From positions 124,001 to 188,000 of the forward strand of contig CALMGM010000008.1 of the NCBI GenBank assembly GCA_937863685.1: a stretch of DNA of 64,000 nucleotides. Reading direction: 5' to 3'. The stretch is from an uncultured bacterium. Its GTDB lineage: Bacteria; Edwardsbacteria; AC1; EtOH8. Shown here in pieces: positions 50,556 through 58,971 of this stretch. Numbering within the stretch: position 1 is the stretch's first letter; the number at the start of each line of letters is the position of its first letter. Under the pieces are notes generated by a model. The model had not been told where the DNA came from and searched no databases. It saw only the letters and a list, made by a program, of their open reading frames with translations. Made by a program: the position numbers and the translations under genes.

Positions 50556-53438
50556 TTACTTGATGATGGTCACCTTCTGGGTGGCCGAATAATCCCCGGC
50601 GGTCATCTTGTACAGGTATACCCCGTTGGCTGCGTTCCGCCCGCGAGCATCCTTGCCGTCCCACGGGATGCTGTAATATCCCGCCGGCTGGATCCCGTCC
50701 ACCAGCGTCCGCACCTCCTGTCCCAGAACATTGTATATCTTGATCGAGGTCCGCCCGCTATTCCTCAAGGCGTACCTGATGGTGACATCAGACGCCGCCG
50801 GATTGGGATAGGCCTTCCCAAGCTGGCAGTTCAGCGGCAGGTCCTTCCCCCCGAACTCCACCAGCATCGGCCCGTAATAGGTCCTGATTTCGTTGACATC
50901 CACCTCGGCCAGACGGTAGTAATATATCCCCGTCTCCAGGTTGGATATATCGCTGTAACTATACTGATGCGGCTCGTTGGTCGTCAGGTGCCCCTCCACC
51001 GTACCGATCAGCTTAAAATCTCCCTCCTCGCTGATGGACCGTTCTATCTCCCAGCGGGAACAGTCCTTCTCGCTCTCGGTCCGCCAGCGGACCTCAACTG
51101 TGTTGTTGGCCGCCGTTGCGCTGAAGGAGGTCATCTCCACCGCCTGGGGAGGAATGGCAAAGCCGGAGGAATTGGCGATGTCGCCGCTGACGGTCAGCAC
51201 GTAGGGCTGCGGCCCGTTGTTGATGGCCCGGGCAGTGACAGTGACGGTATAGGTCACGCTGGCCTTGGTGGCCGAGGCCGGCAGCCAGACCACCTCCTCG
51301 CAGTTCACCGAATCGGGGCTGCCGCCGGTTATGGAAAAGCCGTTGCTGGCCGGCTGGCCGAAAACATTGCCCAGATAGGTATTGCCGCCTCCGGTGACGG
51401 TCAGATCAAGGTCGTTGACGGTGATATCTGAGGCTCCCGGCGTTCCGGGATAATCGACATAGACCAAGACGAACTTGAGAGGCTGACTTCCCGAGGTCCC
51501 GGTGGTGACGGTGAAGGTCTTGCTCTGTCCGGAGGAAGAAAAGCCTGCCTTGGCATCCTCCAGGGCGGTCCGCTTGGCGTCGCCGGGAAAATACAGGGCG
51601 TCGTCCAGCACCACCCCGCCCCAGCCCTGGCCCTGCGAGGGAACATTCTGGGTCCCGGTCTGTCCTATGGCGTCGATGCTATAGGCCCCGTTGAAGTTCC
51701 TGGTGGCCAGCATCATCAGTGATTTAATCAAAGCCCCGGATGGATTGGCAATGGCGTTGCCCGCCACCTTGGTGCCGGTGGGATACCACCCCTCGGTGAG
51801 GTACTGCCGGACCAGAGCCCCCATTCCGGCCATGGTGGGCGTGGCCATCGAGGTTCCGCCCATGGTTATGATGCCGGAATTATTGGTGGTCAGGCTGCCG
51901 TCGGAATCCACCGACCAGATGTACCATCCGCCGCATCCCAGCAGGGTGGGACGCATCAGCCCCTCGTCGGTCGGCCCGTGGGAGGAGAATTCGGCCACGT
52001 CCAACAGTTCGTTGCGGGTATTGGTGCCGTTTACCTGCCAGGTGGTGACGGCCGAGCCGAATCCCGATTCGCTGGCCCCTACGCAGACGATGTTCTTGCC
52101 GGTGGCCGGGCTGTTCACCCGGTCATTGGAGGTGTTATCGTTGCCGGCCGAGCGGAACATAAGTAGATCCTTATGGTTCCAGGCCGCCTGATCTATCTGC
52201 TGGGCGTTGATTGTATAGGCGGAAGATCCCCCGGCGCTCTGCCCCCAGGAAGAAGAGGTGATCCTGGCACCGGCATTGTACTCCCATATGTATATATGGC
52301 TGTAATCAGCCGGAAGTTTTAAGGCATCGCTGGCCGCTCCGATATCAGTGAATGCTATCCGGCACTTGGGAGCCATGCCCATGGCCGGGGGAAGGGAACT
52401 CTGGGTGGTCAGCCAGCCCAAGCTGTCGGCGCCGATGGACCCGCTGGTATGGCTGCCATGACCGCTTGAGGTCAGATCAAAAGAATCAGCAATGATATTA
52501 TAGGCCACAATTTTCCGATGAGCGTTGGTTCCGAAGACCAAGGTATCGCGCCCGGTGGCTGAAACCGTGTCCTTGTCGTAGACGGGCTTCAAGCCTGCTC
52601 CATCCCGGAAATAAATGTTATCCCAATCCATGCCGGTATCATCATCGCCCACTATCATGTTCTGGCCGTATAATCCTTTTTTATAGATGGGCATGACAGC
52701 CGAGTCGCTGGCGGTGGAGATGGTCAGGGCCGATTTCCATGAATCGGCAGCATAGACCATTTTCAGGGTATCCAGGCTCTGGTTGATCCAGCGGCTCCAG
52801 GCATTGTGTAGCACCGGCTGGTAATAACGTTCCACCCAGAACACCTCGGGATAGTTGGCGATCTCCTTGGCGATCTCTATTGACTGATCCGATGGTATGG
52901 AGATGCGGATATAATTTTCACCATGCCGGTCATAACCAATGTCTTTTTTTGACAGCAACTTCTCCAAAACGGCTTTAGCATCAGATTCTTCAAAGGTTGC
53001 TATCTGAAGCATTATCTTTCCCGGTTCGTCAGGGGCATAAAACCCCGGAGCATTCAACAGATCCGGGTTTATCCGGAAAGCCGGCTGGTAATATCCTACG
53101 AATTGGACAAACGGCAGTTTCTCGATTTTTCCCTTAACATCGCCGTTCATTTTTACCACCTGTCCGTAATTAGGTATGTAATCGTTGTGTATCTTTCCCC
53201 CGGCCCTTCTGACCTCGCTTCTCCAGGCATCATTCACCGGCCCAATGAACTGAACGATATACCAGTCGGCCTCGGTGGATTTTGGGGCTCTCTCCAGGCC
53301 CAATTTGGCATAGGAGGGCATGCCATTGGCGGTTGAAAAATGCCCGATCTTGAATTTCAGAACCGTCGGATCGGAAGCAGTAGCCCATGAAGTCAGCAAC
53401 AACAGCGTTATTAAAACAAGAAAAAACTTTTTATGCAT
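50556..53438 (-). CDS. Secreted S8 subtilase with T9SS sorting domain (960 aa)
   Basis: Signal peptide 1-21. A propeptide-like region (about 30-210; DWYIVQFIGPVNDAWR, IPNYGQVVKMN) is shared with the 1673-residue S8 protein. Catalytic domain about 255-600: D267 (DDDTG), H327 (SGHGSHTSG), oxyanion N433 (SAGND) and S530 (GGTSMATP). A PPC-like/Fn3 region and the WRTESEKDC Fn3-like module precede the type A sorting domain, ending in K. The last 547 bp are nearly identical to the end of the M14 gene. The leader carries the protease promoter element at 53484-53509. Confidence 0.92.
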   Translation of the reverse strand: MHKKFFLVLITLLLLTSWATASDPTVLKFKIGHFSTANGMPSYAKLGLERAPKSTEADWYIVQFIGPVNDAWRSEVRRAGGKIHNDYIPNYGQVVKMNGDVKGKIEKLPFVQFVGYYQPAFRINPDLLNAPGFYAPDEPGKIMLQIATFEESDAKAVLEKLLSKKDIGYDRHGENYIRISIPSDQSIEIAKEIANYPEVFWVERYYQPVLHNAWSRWINQSLDTLKMVYAADSWKSALTISTASDSAVMPIYKKGLYGQNMIVGDDDTGMDWDNIYFRDGAGLKPVYDKDTVSATGRDTLVFGTNAHRKIVAYNIIADSFDLTSSGHGSHTSGSIGADSLGWLTTQSSLPPAMGMAPKCRIAFTDIGAASDALKLPADYSHIYIWEYNAGARITSSSWGQSAGGSSAYTINAQQIDQAAWNHKDLLMFRSAGNDNTSNDRVNSPATGKNIVCVGASESGFGSAVTTWQVNGTNTRNELLDVAEFSSHGPTDEGLMRPTLLGCGGWYIWSVDSDGSLTTNNSGIITMGGTSMATPTMAGMGALVRQYLTEGWYPTGTKVAGNAIANPSGALIKSLMMLATRNFNGAYSIDAIGQTGTQNVPSQGQGWGGVVLDDALYFPGDAKRTALEDAKAGFSSSGQSKTFTVTTGTSGSQPLKFVLVYVDYPGTPGASDITVNDLDLTVTGGGNTYLGNVFGQPASNGFSITGGSPDSVNCEEVVWLPASATKASVTYTVTVTARAINNGPQPYVLTVSGDIANSSGFAIPPQAVEMTSFSATAANNTVEVRWRTESEKDCSRWEIERSISEEGDFKLIGTVEGHLTTNEPHQYSYSDISNLETGIYYYRLAEVDVNEIRTYYGPMLVEFGGKDLPLNCQLGKAYPNPAASDVTIRYALRNSGRTSIKIYNVLGQEVRTLVDGIQPAGYYSIPWDGKDARGRNAANGVYLYKMTAGDYSATQKVTIIK
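50561..51107. repeat. Near-identical sorting-domain cassette, copy 2
   Basis: Second copy of the 547-bp cassette, in the S8 gene; see 47856-48402. The differences (51021, 51042 and 51060) are silent, so the two proteins share identical residues through the cassette. Confidence 0.95.
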
Positions 53439-53483
53439 TTATAACCCCTTAGTTTATTTTGGTTTTGGTATATTTTTCTTTTG

Positions 53484-53509
53484 TTTATAAATAATGCAAT
53501 TGCTATGCC
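53484..53509 (-). promoter_or_regulatory. Protease promoter element, copy 2
   Basis: Coding strand GGCAT-AGC-AATTGCAT (53509-53494), then TATT, then TATAAA (53489-53484), about 46 nt before the ATG. GCAT half-sites 11 bp apart, as in the copies at 40301-40326 and 56761-56787. Confidence 0.6.
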
Positions 53510-53771
53510 ACGATTAGGCATCTCTAAATTGTTGAATTGCAAAATATTAAAACCATTACTAGATTATATAATGATATTTGTTGATGCATTTATTACATAA
53601 ACGGCAATTATTGCGGTATGTTTATAATTTAATATAATTTTTATTGCTTGCTCAATTAAGTTATTTTCTTAAATTATCGCTAAATACATATCATCAATGG
53701 GGATCATAAACGTTATATCGCATTGCTCCCTGCTGAATAACATATCAACAGCAGGAAGGATAGAGATAAAC

Positions 53772-53802
53772 ATTAAAGGCGCTCCAACGGAGCGCCTTTA
53801 AT
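53772..53802 (-). terminator. Terminator of the C25 protease gene
   Basis: ATTAAAGGCGCTCC (53772-53785) and GGAGCGCCTTTAAT (53789-53802) form a 14-bp perfect stem with an AAC loop, 18 nt past the stop codon; the minus-strand flank is AT-rich. Confidence 0.85.
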
Positions 53803-53819
53803 AAATACCCAAGATGCTT

Positions 53820-56732
53820 TTACTTCAGCAGCATCAATTTTTTGGTGGCGCTGAACTCGCCGGATACCAGTTTGTAAAAATACACCCCCTTGGCCGCTGC
53901 CCGGCCGCTGTTGTCCCGGCCGTCCCAGGGAACGGAAAAACTGCCGGCATTCTTTCTGTCATTGACCAGGGCTTTGACCTCGGCCCCCATGATATTGTAT
54001 ATCTTCAGGCTGGTCTGTCCCGGCTCTTTCAGTGAATACCTGATGATCACCCCTCCGGTGGTGGGATTGGGGAAACTCTGCTCCAGCTTGTAATCGTAAG
54101 AAGCTAACGGGCCCGAGTAGTTTACATTGATCGGACCGAAAACGGTTTCCTTTCCGGAAATATCGACCTCGATCAGTTTGTAATAATACACGCCTTCCGA
54201 CGGGATATTTGCATCGGTATACTGATAGTTGCTGACTTCGTAGACGGTACCGTTGCCCTCGACCGTACCGATCTCGGCAAACGATCCGTCGGGCTGCGTT
54301 GAGCGCTCTATCCTCCAAGATTGGCAGTTGACCTCGCTGGCCGTCTGCCAGGCCAATATGATCCCCCCGGCCGATGGGGCACAGGTAAAACTGGCCATAC
54401 TGACCGCTCCGGGTAGACTAACGGTGGAGCTGAAATTGCCCCGGACGAAATTGGACTTGGTGGCCGTTACCGTTAACTGGCCGGCATTGGCGGGGTTGAT
54501 GGTAAAAGAAACATTTCCGCTGGCATCCGTCAGCTTGGAGGTGCAGATATCGGTGGCCTTGGTCGAGCCATCCTTGGCCGCCACGTACATATACAGTCCC
54601 ACCAAGGCGCCCTGGACGTTGGTGGAAGTGTTCTTTTTCTTGACGTTGACGTTGAAGGTTTGAGACCCGGTATTTATGTTGGCATTATAGGTCAGGGCAA
54701 AGGTGTCCGGGATCTGGGAACAGAAGGTCATAAAGGGATCGCCGAATACGTGGAAAAGGTGGCAGGTGAATTCTTGGTAATCGATAGGCAGACCAACAGC
54801 AATTGTATAGGTCTGGGTCATCAGGTGCCATTTGCCGGAGACCATGGCGAAGGCCGGACGTAGATCCTCTGTATAGCGGTCGTAGGTCTGGCCGGAGCCG
54901 GCGTTGGGCACGTCCCAGTTGTTGCTAGTATTGAAAGTGGGCCACATTCCGTCCATGATGCCCATTATCAGGGCGTCGTTGACGAAGGAGTACGAGACCT
55001 CGGTGGCGCACATCACCCCCAGGGCCCCGTAACGGCTGCGGTGGAACTGCTCGGAAAAGACCCCATTGGTGGTGGTGGCGTTCTGGAAAGCCCCGGTCTG
55101 GCAGTTCATGGAAAAGACGAACGGATAAAGGTTATTGGTCAGGCTGGGCATGTTGGTGTTGGTAAAGGCCGGCTCGCCCCAACCGGTATACGCCCCATGA
55201 TCGCGGTGCATTATCATGAAGGTGCCGTTGTTGACGGCGGTAACCACCCCGGCCGCGGTGCCGGTGTTCCAGACCATGCCGGAGGGAACTGTGGCCGCTA
55301 TATAATTCTCGCCGGCCGGGCCGTAGGCCGCCACCAGGGCGCTGGGATCGGTGGTGGACCAGGGATCGCCTCCGGCCGGGCCGCTGGCATCAACCAACGC
55401 ATACTGCTGCTGGGTGGTCTTGCCTAATTTATTTTTCAAGAAGCCCCGGACGATCTCGGAACACATCCCGAACCAGCGTTCATCCTGCCAGCCGGCCGCC
55501 GAAAGCGGCAGGTTGTAAAAGGTGGCGCTGGATGGCGGCGAGGTCTCGTAGTTGATGATCTTCTTGACCATGGTGGAACAGTGGGCCGCGGTCTGGGCCG
55601 GCATCCGGGCGAACACTAATTCCGGGGCCCCGCCGTTGCTCCAGGTGGAGGCGGCGTTGGTGATATTTATATCGGCAAAGACGTTGTCCGAGACATACTG
55701 GGGGAAACTCCCGTCCGGATGGAGCATGTATTTGGACGAGGTTACCCCGTAGGCCTTGGTGGAAGTGGCCAGGTCGGACATCATCAGCACCGCCAGCGGT
55801 TTGGTGGTCCAGGTGTTGTAGGCATTGTCGATGAACATTTCCACTGAATCCGGATTATTGGTCGTCTCCAGCGTGGTGAAGATGCCGGTCTTGATTCCCT
55901 GTTTCTTGCGGAAAGTTTTAAGGGTCTCGGCCCAAGCTATAAAGGCGGCGTCATTGGGGACGATGATGATGTATTCAAACTGCCCGGCCTCCTTGGAAGG
56001 ATCGGCCAAGGCCATCTGTTCGTGGATCTCGGAATACTTGGTGGGCTGCATGGAACTGTAGTTGATGATGTTCTGCTGGAGGATCCGCTCGAACATCGGG
56101 TGACGGTACAGGTCGTCGCCAAACTCGCCCTTGCCGCCCTCAAATGTCACCTCGACCTCCATGTCCCTTCTGACAATAAGCTCTTTGGTGACCGGATTAT
56201 ATCTGAAAGGAGCCAGCGACAGGATGAACACATCCACCCCCCTCATCTTCTGGACCGGGGACTTCATCACGAAATTGCTGGGGAAAAATTCGTTCCTGGA
56301 ATAGACCTCGGAATTTTTAGTCAGGGGCTTGAACACCTTGTCCTGCTCGGTGGGAATCTCCATGCCCGGAGCGATGTCAATGTTCTGGAATCTTTCCTCG
56401 CGGTAGGACAGTATCTTCACCCGGGGAACGGCCCCGTTGGGAACGGCCACATAATTGCTGATAACCGGCAGATCGGGATACCCGGCGCCGATGGGCAGGA
56501 TCGATCCTTCGGTGACCACCGCCTTGGCCTTGGTTCCTTCAACATCCTTCTCCTCAAAATTGAAGTTGTTGACGGAGTATACCAGGTTCAGGCTTCCCTT
56601 GGTTTGATTTTTAACAGTGATCCCCCGCTTGGACCAGGAATCCTTATAGGTGATGGTCTGGGTATTGGCAGCCCATGAAATCCCGCAAATAGAAACCAAC
56701 AAACCAGTTATCAATAACTTATATTTTCCCAT
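53820..56732 (-). CDS. Secreted gingipain-like C25 protease with T9SS sorting domain
   Basis: 970 residues from the ATG at 56732, chosen for the GGAGAGGG ribosome binding site and signal peptide (1-21); a longer reading adds 15 residues. Propeptide region about 22-250. C25 domain about 250-690 with H512 (HRDHG) and C544 (MNCQTGAF), matching the gingipain His-Cys pair. A CheW/Ig-like region, the WQTASEVNC Fn3-like module and a type A sorting domain (SFPNPTTG, LKIYNIMGAEV, AAKGVYFYK, final K) follow. It differs from the PorU-like protein in size and N-region and looks like a secreted protease. Preceded by the promoter element at 56761-56787. Confidence 0.9.
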   Translation of the reverse strand: MGKYKLLITGLLVSICGISWAANTQTITYKDSWSKRGITVKNQTKGSLNLVYSVNNFNFEEKDVEGTKAKAVVTEGSILPIGAGYPDLPVISNYVAVPNGAVPRVKILSYREERFQNIDIAPGMEIPTEQDKVFKPLTKNSEVYSRNEFFPSNFVMKSPVQKMRGVDVFILSLAPFRYNPVTKELIVRRDMEVEVTFEGGKGEFGDDLYRHPMFERILQQNIINYSSMQPTKYSEIHEQMALADPSKEAGQFEYIIIVPNDAAFIAWAETLKTFRKKQGIKTGIFTTLETTNNPDSVEMFIDNAYNTWTTKPLAVLMMSDLATSTKAYGVTSSKYMLHPDGSFPQYVSDNVFADINITNAASTWSNGGAPELVFARMPAQTAAHCSTMVKKIINYETSPPSSATFYNLPLSAAGWQDERWFGMCSEIVRGFLKNKLGKTTQQQYALVDASGPAGGDPWSTTDPSALVAAYGPAGENYIAATVPSGMVWNTGTAAGVVTAVNNGTFMIMHRDHGAYTGWGEPAFTNTNMPSLTNNLYPFVFSMNCQTGAFQNATTTNGVFSEQFHRSRYGALGVMCATEVSYSFVNDALIMGIMDGMWPTFNTSNNWDVPNAGSGQTYDRYTEDLRPAFAMVSGKWHLMTQTYTIAVGLPIDYQEFTCHLFHVFGDPFMTFCSQIPDTFALTYNANINTGSQTFNVNVKKKNTSTNVQGALVGLYMYVAAKDGSTKATDICTSKLTDASGNVSFTINPANAGQLTVTATKSNFVRGNFSSTVSLPGAVSMASFTCAPSAGGIILAWQTASEVNCQSWRIERSTQPDGSFAEIGTVEGNGTVYEVSNYQYTDANIPSEGVYYYKLIEVDISGKETVFGPINVNYSGPLASYDYKLEQSFPNPTTGGVIIRYSLKEPGQTSLKIYNIMGAEVKALVNDRKNAGSFSVPWDGRDNSGRAAAKGVYFYKLVSGEFSATKKLMLLK

Positions 56733-56760
56733 CGTCCCTCTCCTTAAAATTTTGATATTT

Positions 56761-56787
56761 ATTATAATATTATGCAATTATTATACC
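56761..56787 (-). promoter_or_regulatory. Protease promoter element, copy 3
   Basis: Coding strand GGTAT-AAT-AATTGCAT (56787-56772), then AATAT, then TATAAT (56766-56761), about 29 nt before the ATG. The first half-site is GTAT instead of GCAT; the spacing is 11 bp, as in the other two copies. Confidence 0.6.
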
Positions 56788-56879
56788 ATATTTTGGTCAT
56801 TTCTTTATATTATAACACGTTGGATACAAATGTGATAGAAATATATAAATCAGACCCGGACCCTGGCACTCCTATAACA

Positions 56880-56936
56880 TGCAATAATACTTAACTAATA
56901 TACTTATTTACAATAAGTTAAGTATAATGCAATAAT
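56880..56936. repeat. Inverted and direct repeats in the C25 leader
   Basis: ATACTTAACT (56887-56896) and AGTTAAGTAT (56916-56925) are perfect inverted arms around 19 AT-rich bases, flanked by two direct copies of TGCAATAAT (56880-56888, 56928-56936). It lies between the TMTC-like stop at 56947 and the C25 start. A regulator-binding site or weak terminator is possible. Confidence 0.45.
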
Positions 56937-56946
56937 TGCTTTTTTG

Positions 56947-58938
56947 TCATTTAAGGTTTCTTTTGATATTCAATTCCAAATTTTTATCTGTAAAATAACC
57001 TAATCTTTGAGCCTTTTTTAAATATTTATCGGCTTTTTTATAATCATGCTGAATATAATTAAGTAGGGCCAGATTATTATATGTTTCAGCATATAAGGAA
57101 TCTTTATTCAAAGCCTGGTTGAAGGCAGAAAACGCCCGGGAATTCTCTCCCTTTGTTCCATAGGCCAATCCTAAAATATTATATGCCCCGGGTGAGCCGG
57201 GATCCAAAAATATTGCTTTCCTGGCATCGTTCATCGCACCGGCGACCTGTCCCAAATCCAGGTAAAGCCTGGCTCTTTTCAGATAGGCCTTGGCATAATA
57301 GGGATCCAGAATAATGACCTGATTGAGATCGTTGAGGCTCTGGTTGAGATTATTCAGAACATAATATAACAAGCTCCGGTTGTAATAGGCGTCGCTGTAT
57401 TGGGGGTTTATTGCTATTGCCGTATTGAAAAAAGATAAAGCCTTTGGGAAATCACCCTGCTTGATGTACAATGCCCCGCGGTTGTTGATATTTCTGGTAT
57501 CCATCGGATTTAGATCTATGGCCCGGTCCAGATCGGAAATGGCCTGATCATGCTCTCCGGCCTGGATGAAAAACAGTGCCCGGTTTCCCAGAGCGGTAAC
57601 ATAGCCGGGCTGCAGGTCCAGGGCTTGGTTGTAATCGGCCAGCGCCCGGGATGGCGCACCATGGTCGAAAAAATACTTCCCCCGGTTATTGTAGGCCACC
57701 GCCGCCTGCGGATATTTGTCTATCACATCGTCCCATAGGGTCAGGCTGTTCTCCCAGACCTGGCACCGCCTCCAGGACAGGCCTGCAAAAACAGTGAGCG
57801 GCATCAGGATGAAAATTACCATGGCCAGCCGCCAAACACGCTTTCGCCCGGAAATATACTTGCCGGCTTTGCCCAGAGCCAGGGCCAGCATGAACGACAG
57901 GCCGATCGCCGGCAGGTAAGTATAGCGGTCGGCCGTCATGGCCGGCCCTAATAGTCTGACCAGCTGCAATACCGGGGCAACGGCTATCAAAAAGAATCCG
58001 ACTCCCCAGCCGACCGCCCGGTAACTGCGGGTCAAACGCACCGTGAAATATAACATCACAGCCAAGACCGCCGGAGCCGCCCAAAAGCTCCATGGCAATG
58101 AGCCATCCCCGTTATTGGGATAGGGATATAAGGCCGAAAGCTTGACCGGCCACAAAATCTTACCCAGGTAAAAAACAAGGTTATGCCCGGCGATCAGAAC
58201 CCTTTGCCCCAGATGATAACTGTCATATTCTGGATTGAATCCCCCCGGACTTTGGGCCCAAAAAGCGGCGGCAATCATGAAGGCGGCCGCCGCAAAAAAG
58301 GGGATCTGCTCCAGCCATACCCGCCTGACCGGGCGGGAGGCAAAAATAAAGTCGGTCAACAACAGGATCGGCGGCAGCACCATGGCCATCCCCTTGGACA
58401 GGCCCGAGGCCGCAAATAACAAAAAAGACAGCAGGTAATAGATCCACCGCTCCTTTTTTAAGTATAACAGGTGGCAGATCATCGACCATAAAAAGAAAAA
58501 AACAAAAAGCACGTCCTTGCGCTCGGTGACCCAGGCCACCGATTCCACCCTTAAAGGATGAACGGCCCAGAGCAAGGCCGCCATTAAAGCCGGCCACCAG
58601 CCGGCTCCCAGAAGATAGAACAATGTCAGGACCAGACAGGCATTCAAAGCGTGCAATATCAGGTTGGTGGCGTGATATACCCTGGGATCAAGGCCCCACC
58701 GGCGATATTCCAGGCTGTAGCTGAGGATGGTGAACGGGATATAGGTGCCCGCCCGGGAGGAGCCGAATATCCTCCGGGCATTGCCCCAGGAAAGGTCCCG
58801 GACCTGAATGTTTTCAGTCAGCAGTTCCTCGTCATCCCAGTTGGTGAATCCGTTATTCAGCGCCGGAGAAAACACCAGGACGACAACGGCCGTCAGGACC
58901 GCCAGTGAAACTGTTTTTATCGGGGTGGATTCCATCAC
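56947..58938 (-). CDS. TMTC-like polytopic membrane protein with TPR repeats
   Basis: 663 residues. A membrane part (about 10-400) has the TMTC-family landmarks FTNWDDEELL, WAVHPLRVESVAWVTERKDVLF and ADRYTYLP; the C-terminal part (about 410-660) has about seven TPR repeats (AYNNRGKYFFDHGAP, YYNRSLLYYVL, AYNILGLAYG). Same overall plan as the 45760-47658 protein. A GT-C-type O-glycosyltransferase role is plausible from the family, with substrate unknown. It starts 33 nt after the next upstream gene and is probably its operon partner. Confidence 0.78.
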   Translation of the reverse strand: MMESTPIKTVSLAVLTAVVVLVFSPALNNGFTNWDDEELLTENIQVRDLSWGNARRIFGSSRAGTYIPFTILSYSLEYRRWGLDPRVYHATNLILHALNACLVLTLFYLLGAGWWPALMAALLWAVHPLRVESVAWVTERKDVLFVFFFLWSMICHLLYLKKERWIYYLLSFLLFAASGLSKGMAMVLPPILLLTDFIFASRPVRRVWLEQIPFFAAAAFMIAAAFWAQSPGGFNPEYDSYHLGQRVLIAGHNLVFYLGKILWPVKLSALYPYPNNGDGSLPWSFWAAPAVLAVMLYFTVRLTRSYRAVGWGVGFFLIAVAPVLQLVRLLGPAMTADRYTYLPAIGLSFMLALALGKAGKYISGRKRVWRLAMVIFILMPLTVFAGLSWRRCQVWENSLTLWDDVIDKYPQAAVAYNNRGKYFFDHGAPSRALADYNQALDLQPGYVTALGNRALFFIQAGEHDQAISDLDRAIDLNPMDTRNINNRGALYIKQGDFPKALSFFNTAIAINPQYSDAYYNRSLLYYVLNNLNQSLNDLNQVIILDPYYAKAYLKRARLYLDLGQVAGAMNDARKAIFLDPGSPGAYNILGLAYGTKGENSRAFSAFNQALNKDSLYAETYNNLALLNYIQHDYKKADKYLKKAQRLGYFTDKNLELNIKRNLK

Positions 58939-58971
58939 TGTTCGCAGAGGGTTAAATATGCAGTGTGCGGG

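Larger units (their letters stand above)
53439..53819. other. AT-rich intergenic region upstream of the 960-residue S8 gene
   Basis: 381 nt, strongly AT-rich. It holds the protease promoter element (53484-53509), no plausible ORF, a 7-bp CCTGCTG/CAGCAGG hairpin at 53729-53755, and the C25 terminator at 53772-53802. GTTGATGCATTTAT near 53580 resembles a sequence near 40490. Confidence 0.6.
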
